DNA from: Aphrophora alni | Taxonomy: Eukaryota; Arthropoda; Insecta; Hemiptera; Aphrophoridae | Length of the DNA stretch: 64,000 bases | Assembly: GCA_963513935.1 (NCBI GenBank) | Contig: OY740774.1 | Coordinates: 95,673,668-95,737,667, forward strand | Direction of reading: 5' to 3' | Part shown: piece after piece, positions 11,739 to 27,340 of the stretch | Layout of the letters: each line of letters starts with the position of its first letter | Numbering within the stretch: the stretch's first letter is position 1 | The notes under the pieces: generated by a model | Told to the model about the DNA's origin: nothing | Databases searched by the model: none | What the model saw: the letters and a program-made list of their open reading frames with translations, nothing else | Position numbers and translations under genes: made by a program

Positions 11739-13798
11739 AACCTCTGAGGTGTGAACAAAATAAAAGTCATCATCTTCCCGAACAATTAAAATCTAACTGT
11801 GCCGTCATAACATTTGTAAAAAGATCAAATCGTACAATAGCAATATGATATCAAATTTGTGAAGACGTATAATCCAAATTAATTTTATAAATCGAAACTA
11901 AATAAAAAGTATGAAATAAATCTTTGATTTAGCTAACTCAGTTATTATATTTGTAATCAAAATCATTAGAGATGATCATGAAAATTGGTAAGTTTTTTAA
12001 TATTGTTGACGGTAGCTGGCTTTTGGGTTATTGCATGAAATTCAACGAAATATGAACACCACATGATTATGCACCAAATTATCAAAATCTGATTGTTCGT
12101 ATAGGCTTTCAGAACTGCCAGAATAATAGTGGACAGGTAGACTGGGATTATGTCTCCGTTATTTCATTAACAGATTGGTGAAGTTTCATTTTAAAACAAC
12201 AGTATACGTTTATGTGTTTCTTTTCAACACATTTGACACTAGAAGTCAAATACATTATAGTGTATTTCGTGAAATAGTATCATTCATATAGCCGTTTGGT
12301 AAATTAATTTCTTACAAGTATATCTAAGTTTGGTTTATATAATTAGGACGACATGGATGACGTGGACACTTCTTAACATAATGTAATGACAAGACTTGTT
12401 TAATACAAATTTCCTATGACAATTAATATTTAGATATTACATCTCTGGAGAATATTCTGGCTCTATCTTTATTACAAAGTGGAAAAATAAAATGCAAGAT
12501 ATATTAAATTTCTATATAACAACAACATTAATAAAATATTTCAATTATTAATATAAAAGTAACCCATACAATATTTTTGTCATTCATAAAATCTATAGAA
12601 AATCCGGGATTTCACATTAATAAATGAATTTTATTTTATTTTAAATTTTATTTATTTATTTTATTTTACATATTAGTATAGATTTTTACAATATTGAAAT
12701 TGTGCAGCGTAAATAACTGTTGCAAATATAACAACGTATAAACTAGCATGATATTACACATTTATCTATATTAAAATATAAAATATTTCGTTTATAAAAA
12801 TATCCATCATTTTTTTATATTAATGTAGTTACAGAATATCATAAACTTGAAGTAAACAAAGTAATTTCATCAAGAATTTACGAGAAACTCTTAAACGAAA
12901 AATTTATATTATGCTTCAAACCTGGATTTCCTGTAAACCACAAATATGCATTATGTTATTCACTCTACCCTTATGCGTCTTGCATCTAAAACTTCATAAT
13001 TACTTACTACTTATTGAAGTATATCACCCAATACGTTGTTAATTAATATTTGTTTCTATTCGTATAAATATATACTTCTCCTCAATCCTCAAACACTTCT
13101 TAATATATTTTATTAACTTATTTCTTAACAATAATATGTGAGAAATATTATTACATAAATTAATAACTTTACTTTAATCTTATTGTATTTAACGTACCTT
13201 AATATACTGTACGTATATAATTTAATTCTACACTTTAAAGATTTTATTGTTATTTTACTCACAAATAAAATGTAAAGTAACGTAATTGTATTTTTGTTTC
13301 GAGAATTTCACTAATATTAGGGTAAAATAATTGATTATATATTTGTTTAAATCTTCGACTTCTCTATCCAATATCCTGACAACTTTATCCACACCAATGT
13401 AAATATTCACATAGGTAAATGGATCCTTCTTTAAACCCAAGAGCACTCTACCTTATAGTCAATAGTTTCGCATTTCTTAGATCTTTATTAGTATATGTTG
13501 CCCTACAGATAATCTATTGGGTTATTGTTTCAAAAGAAATCTGAGATATACATGGCAGCTGTAGAAACTGTTATTTTTGTTTGTATTAAAAATTAGATTC
13601 CTATTAATATTGTAGATTCTTTACCTATTACAGTATTTTACATATTCGGTGAATATGTGTATTTATACATCGTAGTAAATACAACTAAATGGCTATTTAC
13701 TACCATGAATTATTCTTATAATATTGAAATAACAGATCTTCTTCACGCATAAAACGTACATAAATTGACACAATAATCAATATATATCAGTCCACACG
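11736..13798. other. AT-rich non-coding DNA
   Basis: No coding or repeat signal is visible. A 63-codon minus-strand frame at 13255-13446 lacks recognisable motifs. Confidence 0.5.
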
Positions 13799-13972
13799 TC
13801 ACACCAAAATATGCACTGCCTTATTGATGTCTTCCTTTTCTGACTCAAATGTGATCGTAGTTAGCCCAGCTGCAACCAATATTGCTCTGGCAACACGAAG
13901 CGCAAATAAATATTCACCCACGGTAATCCCGGGTTCCGACTGCGATGATCGAGTCTCAAATACGTCACAGTG
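13799..13972 (-). pseudogene. unrecognised coding-like fragment, 57 open codons
   Basis: This GC-richer island is open on the minus strand from 13972 to a TGA at 13799-13801, with a stop (TAA, 13973-13975) directly upstream. The peptide has coding-like, non-AT-driven composition and includes ETRSSQSEPGITVGEYLF, RVARAILVAAGLTT and ESEKEDINKAV. The pattern with an alanine-arginine, a glycine followed by TT, and then EDI..AV is loosely like the C-terminal end of class-V aminotransferase-fold enzymes such as selenocysteine lyase or cysteine desulfurase. That resemblance is weak and from memory. No start codon or splice site is convincing. It may be a single exon, a processed remnant or part of a repeat. 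Confidence 0.3.
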
Positions 13973-15250
13973 TTAGTTTTAAGTTTGAAAAAGTTGCCTT
14001 TACGTCTTAATAATTTAATTATTGCATTAACTCATTTTATTAAAACAATTTAAATAGGTTTGTTTTAGATAAGACACAATTACAAAAGTAAGCACTTCAA
14101 GAAAGAAGTCATTTCATTTTCAAATGAATGACTGAACATTTCTTCCAGAATAAATCAGTATGTTTTATTACATTCAATCGTTCGTGAGGCAATTTTGCGG
14201 CTGTCAAATGCAAACTGTGTCGATGTGACATTCACACATTGCACTATCACACAACATTTCCTCATGATTTAGTGACTATTGGTAAACATGAATATGTTAA
14301 ACTATATTCCAGCTCTTATCAATTTGACTCTTTCTTAAAGTATCTGCAAATATCTAACATTGTAGTTATACTTTATCGTACTAACAATGTATAAAGATTG
14401 TTTACGATTGGACAAAAATCGATGCTGTATTTTTTGCAGAATTGTCAGTTTTAATTTCCACTGATTACTGAAAACTAGCGTTTGAAATTTTGTTGATTGT
14501 AGCCTTTGTTTATTCAGTCTTACACAGCTAAGACGAGTGGACCGATGATGTACAAATTTGGTGATGGACATATGTTAATGACATAGTAAGCTTATTTTTT
14601 AAAGCGATTCTGACTAGGTTTGGTAAAAGCGTAGCTTCTAAATTGAAAGTAAAAAGTACTTTTAGTATCTCCCAAAATATCTATATTCGTGCAGCATAAA
14701 AAATAAACTAAATAATTGACTTTAAATGTGCATCTACAAAACGATAATTGTCAGAATTTGCTGTAATGATTTCATTATAATTTTAGAAAATCGGTAAAAT
14801 TAATTCACAGAACGGGTGTAATAATTCTCAAATATTAGAATATTTCATATTTGGAATAATTTCAATATTGTTAATCAATTTCATAGCTGTGTAAAAACGC
14901 TTAATTTGAGTTATTTATGCTTACTTTAAGTTTAGAAATAACATACGATGTTTTGTATTTATATTGCACAAATAATTAGTTTGGTGTTGTTGGGGAATAT
15001 GTGTTTTAAATTTATTTCGTTATTGAAGTTTCTACAAGTGTAGCTCATAACAGTTGGCTAACCTGACCTAAGCTTTATTTAAATACACGATAAAAAGCAC
15101 AAACACCTAATAAACAACTATTCATAACCAACTGATTGTGGTTTGTCTCATCTCCGAGAAGTATTATTGTTATACCCCATGTAACGATATTTAATATATA
15201 AATATGAACATCTTATTTTAATGCATGAAATTATAATATTTATCTCTACA

Positions 15251-15252
<2 letters not shown>
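13973..15252. other. AT-rich non-coding DNA
   Basis: No supported feature. The 14335-14571 minus-strand frame has no recognisable motif. Confidence 0.5.

Positions 15253-15308
<56 letters not shown>
15253..15308. repeat. (AT)n microsatellite
   Basis: About 55 bp of uninterrupted alternating AT. Confidence 0.95.
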
Positions 15309-15311
<3 letters not shown>

Positions 15312-18300
15312 TAGTCTTTACATGGATATTTTAAAACAGCTGGATCAGGTTATTACTATTTTTACTTCTACGTAATTCACCGACATGATGATACGTAAAA
15401 ATGTATTATTTTCTTTTCTCACATTATTTAGAGTATAGAACGTTGCCTGAAATGTGAAATAATGGTTTTACGGATATATGCCTGTTATGTTAATTTGAGT
15501 CTCAAAACTGGGCTATACAGCCTAACGACAAATTTTATTTCAATTTTGTGTATACTCTTCCACATATAGAGTCGTTTTATCTATTTTTTAAATTATGTGT
15601 ATATATAATTATTTATGTTTTTCTTCATATGGAAAAAAAACAACATAAAATCGGCTAGATTAATTTCTATTAACTTCTTCTTGAGTGTATAAGCATCAAA
15701 AGAGAACTAAATAGTCGTCATATTACTAAAAATCCTTTGCAAGATAGTTATTAAAAAAAAACAACAATTTAGCTGTCAAGATAAGTAATTTATTTATTCA
15801 GTTGAACAGATTGCTTTAAACTTTAATGAAATGTGAATATTAAATATTTTAAACAATACGGTCCAGATACAATTTAGAAAGAACTAAAATTAATGTAAAC
15901 TGCAGCAATAAAAATCTCGATTTTAATAAAATATGTTAATGACGCGTTTATAGTACAAATTATGCAAGTATAAGCCCTATTAAATAATAAATAGTTCAAA
16001 AACGATGTCCGTGGTATATTTTTACTTTTCAACTGAACTGAGCGATCATTTTCACAACGATCGAACTCACGTTTTTGGTGAAAAGAGTTTTCCTTAGGTT
16101 TTATTCGGTTTTGGAAATATTTAAAAGAGAAAGTTTGTGCAATGTTTTTGAAATAATTGATTCAGCTTATACCATATGAATTTTAACTGTTTTGGTGTAT
16201 CTTTGTTTATTCTAAGTTTTTCATATTTAGCATCTTATAACTGTCCCAAATCTTAATCGAACATAACCCCTCGTTCATGTATTCTTGGATTAATTATATA
16301 ATAATATGTCATTAGAATCTTCAAGAGCTAACTGAATTTATTTTATATTTTCGGACTAACGAAATTGTTTCATTATTTTTTAAATAAAAGATTTCCTTAA
16401 AACAAACTAATATTTTATTGATATTTACTAACGTCTACCTTGTAATTAAATAAACATTTTACAACGCCATTGTATTTCTTCATCATTGATTGGACAAGTT
16501 CACTATCGCACTTATATAGCATTAGTTTGCATTCAAGTATAGGAATGAATACTAAGCACTCCAGTATGAGGTAAAGAGCTCATTGCTAATAACAAGTGTT
16601 TAATACGCTCAGGCTGAATACTTCCACACAAAAGGTATTATTTCTATTAACTCTAGAGTCTCGTAATTACGTCTTTTTTGTGCATTCATAGAGAAAAATA
16701 TCTATCAAACGTAGGTGCATAATACTTACTTCTATTACTGAAGTTATTAATTGCTTTTAATCTCAACAAAAACAAAAACAAATTAAAATCCATCTGCATT
16801 TTATTCTATGAGATATAAGTGACATTGAAAAATTTCAAAGATCAGTCAACAAATCAATTTCTTCAGATACATCCTTAATGAGGTTTAGAGATTGATATAC
16901 ACCAAAAACACTTGGACCTATTTATCTCAAATATGGTATTTGGGATTAATTTGGATAAAATATTCACTTGCCGCAATCTCTCAAAAAGAATCGGGTCGTG
17001 AATAATTTTCAAACTACCCCAAAAAAGGTGGTTGAGCTGTTATAAACGAATCTATGAATCTTATAAAGAATTTGATAAAATATTTGGAAAATACAAAAGT
17101 TATTGAGCCAATCCTGTATGCGAAATCTCACATTAAACAATACAAAAATTCACTTCTAATGGGAAGGGAGATTAAGATAGCCTATATTAAATATTATGTG
17201 AATACTCTCTGCCATCATATAATTAATTTTTTGCCGTGATTGATATCGCGGTATCATATTTGTATAAAACGTCAAACTGATATTTTCATGTGTTGGAATG
17301 TCTTTGTTGAACCGTACCGGTCAAATGAGCCACCCTTGTGTTGACTCTAGTCCTAATTATCCTCAATGTAGATATTCTTTAATTTAAATCTATCCAAAAC
17401 ATATCGTCGGACAGGCTAATAAATTGAATAATACTTCTACGAAGATGTCAACATTAAATTATATATCAAGTTATGAGTAAGGTAGTTACATCCTTCACCT
17501 ACACAACACTTTTAATTAACGGTGGTATATTATATTGCTCGAGGTTATGATATATGTACTCTACCCCAACCAGGTATTTATCGTTTTTCGCAAAGTTCGA
17601 CATTTTTCATAATTATTTTGGATATTTATCATATCTCAATTTATTGAGCTATTCAATTTGGTACTTTAAAACCTTTCTTGAATCTCTACCTTTCGAAACA
17701 ATTAAGTACACTAATTAGACAGGACATAATGTTTAGTATGTAAGTATCTCACAATATTGAAAGTAAAAATATTTTGTAATTTTTTTTTGTAAAAAAATAA
17801 AATTTTGTGTGCTGAGTCCAACATGGTAGGGTAGAAAAATTTTGTCCCTGTTAAATAGACGTATTCACTAAATCGCTTTTCTCCCTATATTTTATTGATC
17901 ATATATCTGGTTTTTACTATTAAAATCATTTTGAAAATGCCCTATAATAAACTTTAGTATATTACTTTAGAGGATAATTAAACATTAAAACGTACATTAT
18001 TCTAAATGACTTCAGTTAAGATTAATGTTTCAGTGATAACGCCCTTTGTATGTCCAGTTTGACGATTAAAAGCAAATGACTCGTTTGATATCATGTTTAC
18101 ATGCAATTCATTATGCTACAAATAAAAAAGGATGGTTATGTAAATACATGGATTTAAAGGAACTGAATTTCAATTGCAAAATTTAATTTGTTTTGGATTT
18201 GCAATTATTTTCATTGTAATAATCTAGAAAAGCACAATCTTAATGAATGAAAACTTCGCGTTCATCACAATTACAGCTCCATTATGCTGGTCTCCATTAA

Positions 18301-18665
18301 CATATTTTCAACCATATGCCACTCTATAGTGCAATACGATGAAAATCAATTGATGTCAATAAAGATCACATACCCCAGAATTATAAGTTTACTTTGAGAA
18401 AGTTTGTGGAAGATATATTGTTCTGCATTTTGTGACAGATGTAATGCTATTCAGTTCATATCCTATGATTTGGTAAGAGAAGAAACATTCAAATTTTATT
18501 GCCATAAAGTTTAATTACACTTTTTTATTTTATTTTTTCAAATTTCAAAGGAACGTTCATATACATTTAGTTTTTTGTATTGTTATATCTGTACCATTAC
18601 AATGTATATTTTTAATTTGAAAAATATTACGTTTTCCATTCATTATGATAACATTAAAGATCTGC

Positions 18666-18668
<3 letters not shown>
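15309..18668. other. AT-rich non-coding DNA
   Basis: I see no gene, RNA or bounded repeat. The 61-codon plus frame at 17054-17239 is AT-driven. Confidence 0.5.

Positions 18669-18703
<35 letters not shown>
18669..18703. repeat. (AT)n microsatellite
   Basis: About 35 bp of alternating AT. Confidence 0.95.
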
Positions 18704-20814
<2,111 letters not shown>

Positions 20815-20991
20815 CTAGACAGAACCCGTCGATTGATCGTCTTTTCGTAAATAACCGTCGGACAGTAACAGCTTCTTGCTAGATACGGGAGCATCAATGT
20901 CAATAGACATACAATGTCGATACCTCCCGATTGAAAACTGAACGATTCTGAGTCTGATCCATACTACTCTTGACACTAAGAATATCCAAAT
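20815..20991 (-). other. GC-richer patch with coding-like minus-strand frame
   Basis: A 58-codon minus-strand frame opens after a TAA at 20992-20994 and closes with TAG at 20815-20817. Its second half (CMSIDIDAPVSSKK, then LLLSDGYLRKDDQ) is hydrophilic and not AT-driven, like a real protein segment. A second minus-strand frame across the same bases is also open, so the choice of frame is uncertain. No clear splice acceptor with a pyrimidine tract precedes it. It is unrecognised, and could be an isolated exon or chance. Confidence 0.2.
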
Positions 20992-22036
20992 TTAATTTCA
21001 ACTTTAGTTGTGTTACCCCAAGCTTATTTTAAGTAATAAATGAAGTATAATGAACGTCTTTGTTTAGGAATTAATTAAGAAAAACACAATTTGTAGTTAA
21101 ATCCGAATGGAGAATGAAATAAAATAAGCATTGCTGTTTATTTGATAGATATCTACATAATATTAACAATACACTAAGATATTGTTTTATTTGATTTTGA
21201 AAGGGAATAAAAAAAAAAAAGTTTCTTTTTGCCGTCAACGCACTTCAACACGGAGTGGAGGATAAAATATATCATTTATTTTTCTAAGCGAATATTTCAA
21301 TTAAAAGTGAATAATAAGCAAAAGAACTGACAGATTCAACTGGTATTTTGTTCTCATTAGGAATAACTAGAGTGCAAAACAAACTGGTTTTAATCTGTAG
21401 GGCTTAGTACAGACGCAGTATTTCTATAGGGATGAAAGAGATTAGCTAAAGGATAACAGGTGGAAACAGGATTTGTAAATTCAGCTTTGTTGAAAAATAT
21501 ATTTCGTCATCACCCTATTTCCATTTTCTAACTAGGTGTATTTTGGAAAAGGCACAGTAAAATACATCTACATAAACGGTAAACAATAACAAAGCAAACT
21601 TCCTCACACATTCATCCACTAAATACAATTATAACAAAGAGAAAAATATTAGATGACATGCTACATTTTTGCAATTACTATTTGTTCTCAAATATATTAT
21701 TCTTATGTGAGATAATTTGCTATAGAAGTGTCTCCTTATAATGAAGTTTTGTAATTTGTTTTTTTCATATATAATTTAAATATAATGTTACTTTATATCG
21801 CTTGTAACATAAATTGGTTCAAACCATATAAAATTTTTTTTTTTTTAATCTTATTTTAAATGACGTTTTATTGTCGAAATATGTTAGAGAATAATATTTG
21901 GAGAAAATAGTAAAGCAGTGTTACTTGTGTTACACCAACTTCACACAGTTTTTCGAGTTACTCAAAAAAATTAATACATATCTTGTGTTATTGTTTACAC
22001 TGATGACCGACGGTACTTGATAGAATTCCATTTTAA
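20992..22036. other. AT-rich non-coding DNA
   Basis: Nothing is identifiable apart from A and T homopolymers (for example at 21209-21221 and 21836-21846). Confidence 0.5.
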
Positions 22037-22264
22037 CAAATAAAACACAATTTTTCTTTTTTACAATTCTATAATTTATTTGGTCTAGCCGACCATGGTT
22101 TCGCCAGTTACGGAATTGACGAGGCTCTTACAAGACTCAAGTAATGACTTTATTATTGACTCAAGTCTCGTAAGAGCCTCGTCAATGCCGCAACTGGCGA
22201 AACCATGGTCGGCTAGACCAAATAAATTATAGAATTTTACAAAAGAAAAATTCTGTTTTATTTG
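22037..22264. repeat. 228-bp foldback (long inverted repeat)
   Basis: Two arms of roughly 108 bp (22037-22144 and 22155-22264) are reverse complements with few mismatches, separated by about 10 bp. The inner parts are GC-rich (ggtctagccgaccatggttt on the left, its complement on the right) and the outer parts AT-rich (caaataaaac at the left edge). No convincing target duplication flanks it. It could be a foldback MITE or a hairpin-RNA locus. The minus-strand open frame across it is a by-product of the palindrome. Confidence 0.88.
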
Positions 22265-25177
22265 ATATCTTGTGGTCCTAAAAAATATGGACAAATCAAA
22301 ACAAAAAGTATCAATATCGGATCGCTTTTTGGGTTGATCATGTAACCTGGACGTATTGACTGCAGATTGAACATGTAAATTTGCACGAATAACTCGTGTA
22401 TTCGATTAGAATTAATGCAAATATCTTAGTCACTGTAGATGGCTTAAACCTTTGACAACGTGCAGGCAGTTCTTTAAAATTCAGTGAGTCTCAAACTTTT
22501 GATGAACTCAATAAGAGCTACAACTACATCAGCTTCAAGGACTATAGTTTGATCATTTTGTTCCTATCTTTACAACTAATATGAAAGAGTGTATCATTTT
22601 GTTCAAGCTGTTTGCTGGGGATAGAGAGTCTAGAAAACATCAGGCTGGATTTATCGTCTCCAAACTATACAAGGGAAATATTGAGAACACTAGTTTAGGT
22701 AACACATTATTAAACACCCAAAATATGTGAGCACGACCTGTGGCAGTAAAGTTTGGACATCGGGTCATCGTATTAACTTGAGACGAGAAGTCTGTTTAAA
22801 AAAGTAAAGTTATAAAGGCAAAAATGCAGTATTTTGTCTCTTGCATGAGATATTTAATAAGATAAATCCAATAAGTAATTTTAATAATAACATACAGTAT
22901 TGATTTATGTTAATACTATTAAATAACTCATAATAATAGATTTAATAACTTCTGTTTAATTTGTTTACATTTACTTTTTATCAATATTATTTTTATAAAA
23001 CAATAAGTAACAAAAAAGACACATTCATTTGGACTTAGTGGAAAAATGATATTTCCTCTGGATTAGAAAGTTAAAGTTAGGCGATAGAAAAGAATAGAGC
23101 TCTTCTTTTCCGAGTTTCTGTTACAGGTTGGTAAAAAAATATATTACTCTAATTTCGATGGAATAAGGTGATACAAAATGGAGAAAAAGAGAAAAATATT
23201 GGAATGACTTAAGTTAATTGGGTAGAGTATAGTGTGAGGCATTAAGTTTTTTTTTCTATAACATTTTGACTGAGGATTTTTTTTTAAACTGCAAAGCACT
23301 TACTTATTTTTTAGAATTGGTATTGTTTAGCACTAAAACATTTTTTTTTTTATATAAAACGTATAGTAAAATATTAATAATAAACAAGAGTATTCAAGTT
23401 TTTTCGGAAAAGACTCAACCCTTAAATAAAAATCACCATACCTTTAAACAATTTATGAAGTAATTTTTATATTTACTTTATGGTAAATAAATATAGCTTC
23501 CTTCAGGTATGTATTTGGATTGTCAATTCTTAAAATCAGCATTAAAAAAAATTACTTCATCGCCACCAACAACCACAAAAATATACATTTACCGGTACCT
23601 ATAATTATTGTCGTGATGTAAAATTAATCGTAATGTAAAATTAAAATTTAAGTAATCGCTTTTACTAAGAGATTTAGGAAGTGTGTCTATTTGAAAATGG
23701 GAACTTTTTATTCCACGTCTCTCATTTCAATTGAGTAAAATTTATTTATATACAATACAAATATACCAATTCTTTCAGCAGTGATAGATATAATTATTTG
23801 ACTGACTTAACTGTGATATTCAAGGGCTATGTTAAAAAAAAAAAAATACCACCGAAATTAAATTAAAATAACTGATTGATAGAATATGCATTAGGGAAAG
23901 AAATACAAAATACAGCTAACAAAAATTAGTTTCCTTTTTTTTTTATTTGATTATAGTAGATAAAAAATAAAGAAGTATGAGATATTCAATTTACGAACCG
24001 AAATTGAACTTTGTAAATTAGTTAAAATTCTTAAACCCAAAATGTTACTGACGAAAATTAAAAGAGAAACATTTCGGAATAATATTTTGCCTGTTTTGAT
24101 TTTTACAATTTTTCATTGTTAAAAATATCGCCTTTAAGTTGCCTGTTAGTGCATTTAAAAGCCTCTTTATTCTTTAAAATTTGTCTCTAAAGGGAGATTT
24201 ATTGAAAAACTTCTTGTCTTCACTCCGACGACAAAAGCAGTGTGCAGGACAATTTTAATATTATATTCTTCAACAATTTGTAGTATAGTTTTTACTTCAG
24301 AACAAGAGTAGTTTATTATTTTTTTTTTAAATTTTGTGTTTTTAATATAACATAAGTAAACATTTCTTAACAATCAAGTTAAACAAAGCCATTTTCAACT
24401 TTTTTTTAAATGTATTTCCTGAACATTGTTTTACTTTGAACTTTATCTTACAGCTTATTACATTGTAACATTTGCTAACAAAGAATAAACAATGAATTTA
24501 TTGTACACTATTATCAAATATATTTATTTTAAATATACATTTAAACTGTTTTATATAAAATGATTTAACATAAATGATTATAAATGTTTAACCATAATAC
24601 ACAAGACCATTTATTACATATTATTTTCTGTAAACCCTAATGAATAACCCTTTGGTGTAGATATATTTGTTTTAAATTAAATAGATAATAATTTAATCAA
24701 ATATACTCAACAATATAAATAACTAGATATTTCAAATACAAAAACCACCATAATTAAATTAGGATTGGAAAATAATGCAACATTCAAGACATTTAAAACC
24801 ATATATATTTAAGTAATTTAAATTTGTACTACGTAAATTGAATAAATGGATAAATTAAAAGATTTATACAACTAGCGAAAACTGAACAGAAAATATCACG
24901 TTCTATTACTTTTACATAGAAGCGGGAGTTTCCATGTTACTGTAATTACATTTTTATCGTCTTCGTGAAACTGAGTTTAAAAAAAAGCAATTATTCCACC
25001 CCGTTTAGCATTATACGTTTAATTTTGTGTTATTACTTTTAAATGAAACTTGTAAAATTATTTTTTTAAACTTATGCCGTAAAACCTATATTAAATTTTG
25101 GCCTTTCGAAGAATCGACTTACAAATCAAAGTAAAAACATTTTTAATTAGATGCAAATAAATTATGTATTTAATTAA
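22265..25177. other. AT-rich non-coding DNA
   Basis: The only item of note is a 49-codon ATG frame at 22581-22730 (plus) with somewhat protein-like composition (KLFAGDRESRKHQAGFIVSK). It has no family match and may be chance. Frames at 23266-23463 and 24167-24373 are AT-driven. Confidence 0.45.
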
Positions 25178-25430
25178 TTGCAGATAAACGTAAATAGGGA
25201 AACTTGGCGTAGGTGTTGGCGAACTCATTGCCCAGTGCGAATTCTCTGGAAACTTCTCAGATCACTGCTCTTCATGTTGTTCAGAGGTCTTCCTACGACC
25301 TCCACCACTTCTCACCCCGGCGCAGTTGTATTCATCTGTTTTAATTGTCAATTTCCACGTAAACTCTCCCCATACAGTGTGTTTATTACACGCTTTCTAT
25401 GTCCTCCGTGATAATGGTAAATCCTGCTCT
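25178..25430. other. GC-richer patch, possible decayed coding fragment
   Basis: Composition changes sharply from the AT-rich surroundings. On the minus strand, pieces in two frames look coding: EVVGRPLNNMKSSDLRSFQR ends at a TGA, and NEFANTYAKFPYLRLSAIN follows in a neighbouring frame, as if one indel broke a single reading frame. Two plus-strand frames are also open over part of it (including one starting near 25178), so strand and frame are unresolved. No family is recognised. Confidence 0.2.
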
Positions 25431-27094
25431 TTAAAGACATTTCCTTGAAAAGCGGAGACAGTTAAGTTATTTGACATTCACTTTGTAAATTAATTGAATC
25501 CGCCAATTGTTTGCACATTCCATTTAACTCAAAATGTTGCGTTTCATATACGTTTGGTCTATTAAAAATTTAATTTTGTAAAACATGTTTCTATAACTAA
25601 TCACTTTCATGAATTCTGATTAAAATATCGAAAGAGCCAGGATATTTATTTGAGGTAATGAGCGGTTTAATTTTAACAAAGGATAGTTCGAGTGGTATCT
25701 ATATAAAGAGGATTTTATGAAAAATATAAAGATAAAAACAATGTATTTAACAGCAAAGTTCAAATAAAAATAATGTATATTTATGAGGTATGTATATTCC
25801 TACAGATGTTACTCTTTCTCCTAGCACTTTACCCTTAAACATTGAGTTGTTGTTAATATTTACGAAATTGTAGTCTTTTGTCTGGTTGTTTATTGTTGGT
25901 ATGTTTGTGTTTAGACTTATTCTTGACTGCTCAGACCTAGCTAAAGGTCTGAGACCTTTCCTTAGATCACAGATTTAGTTTTTGTTTCTAACATACACTC
26001 AGACTATATTGTCGTTTTTCATTTTAGTTAACTGGAGTTTATGTATTCTCTTGAAACGATGAGCAATTTTATTTATATAATGTCAAATGTCCGATTATAT
26101 GATCTTAATAATACAATTTACTATTGTTTAAATAATAAATTTATTGTATACGAAAAATTATAATTGTTGGAAAATATGTAATAAAGTATCGTTTAATGAA
26201 ACGTATCTTTACAATGAACAAATTTGGAAAATATTTAAACTGTCCCGAATTACTAATTGCAAACGTTTGGGGAAATGAGAATCTTATTTTTAACACAACG
26301 CTTAATACACAATCAAATTCATAATTTAATTTTGAATCATATCTGTCAGCAAAGGTTTAATTTAACCTCAACTGTACAATAGTTGGTGATATTATTCACA
26401 GATGTCAAAATAGTAGCACATCTAACGTAATTAATAATTAATTATAATAAAACTATGTTATACTGCATCTGTTCCTCAGTCATGTTTCTCCATCACACGT
26501 TTGACTAAATATTTGGTTTAGATGAAATATGATGTAGCTACACATATTATAAAGTTTAAGAAATTGTATTAGAAGTAAACAAACGTTTTACTACAAATAG
26601 ATAAATTTGAATGAAACAGTTTTTTTTATTCTGGTAATAATTTTACTCTTATTGGAGTATATGAAATATATGTTATTTGTAAAATATACAACGATGTTCG
26701 GTATACCAATACAATATAATATAATAATACATAAACACACCTGTAGAATAACAGAACAACATAAATATAGTATAAAACAATTATAACGATCCTGAAATCA
26801 AATTATATCTGTTATAATCATTTATAAAGTGAACATAATCGTTACATAAAATTCTACTAAAAACTAAAACCTTCTCATGTAAACGATTTATGTATATTTG
26901 TCTCTTTTACCTGTGATTTAAATAGTAAAAACATTAATATATTGTTCCCCTGTAACATAGAGTGTAAATATTTATTGAAAGTACGATATAAATTATTATG
27001 AAAGTACTCACAATTATATATTGACTGTAGAGTTTGTACAGATAGCATTTAGTAAGTACATTATCCAGTTAGTGGCAAGTTAAAAAAACACCTC
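25431..27094. other. AT-rich non-coding DNA
   Basis: No supported feature. Confidence 0.5.
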
Positions 27095-27340
27095 GCTCAT
27101 TCCGTCGCACATTCTGCACGGCTTAATGCAGATACGACACAATATTTCCCTGGGGAGAAAGTCCTAAGCTATATGGTGACAGATGAAAATAGGATTTCAC
27201 CATACTGACTTGTCTCGTTAGAGTTTGTAAAAGAAAAATTAAAAAATAAACCTTATGATATTGCTGTCTTATTTCTTGCTAACATGGTTCGACAACTGAA
27301 AAGAGAACGAAATAAGAGCAGTTTAAGAGAAAGGATGTAA
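27095..27340 (+). repeat. dispersed repeat, copy 2
   Basis: This matches the reverse complement of 3535-3775. The plus strand encodes LNADTTQYFP and SYMVTDENRISPY, then a stop, where copy 1 reads on. Many differences between the copies look synonymous or conservative, so the ancestral sequence was probably protein-coding. There are no terminal repeats or poly-A tails that would classify it. Confidence 0.6.

Noticed and set aside
13921..13955. tRNA or tRNA-derived SINE B box (gggttccgactgc)
   Set aside because: It departs from the GGTTCGANTCC consensus, and no A box or cloverleaf could be drawn.
22085..22294. Minus-strand ORF of 69 codons
   Set aside because: It lies across the 228-bp palindrome. 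The two arms read as each other's complement and no protein family fits.
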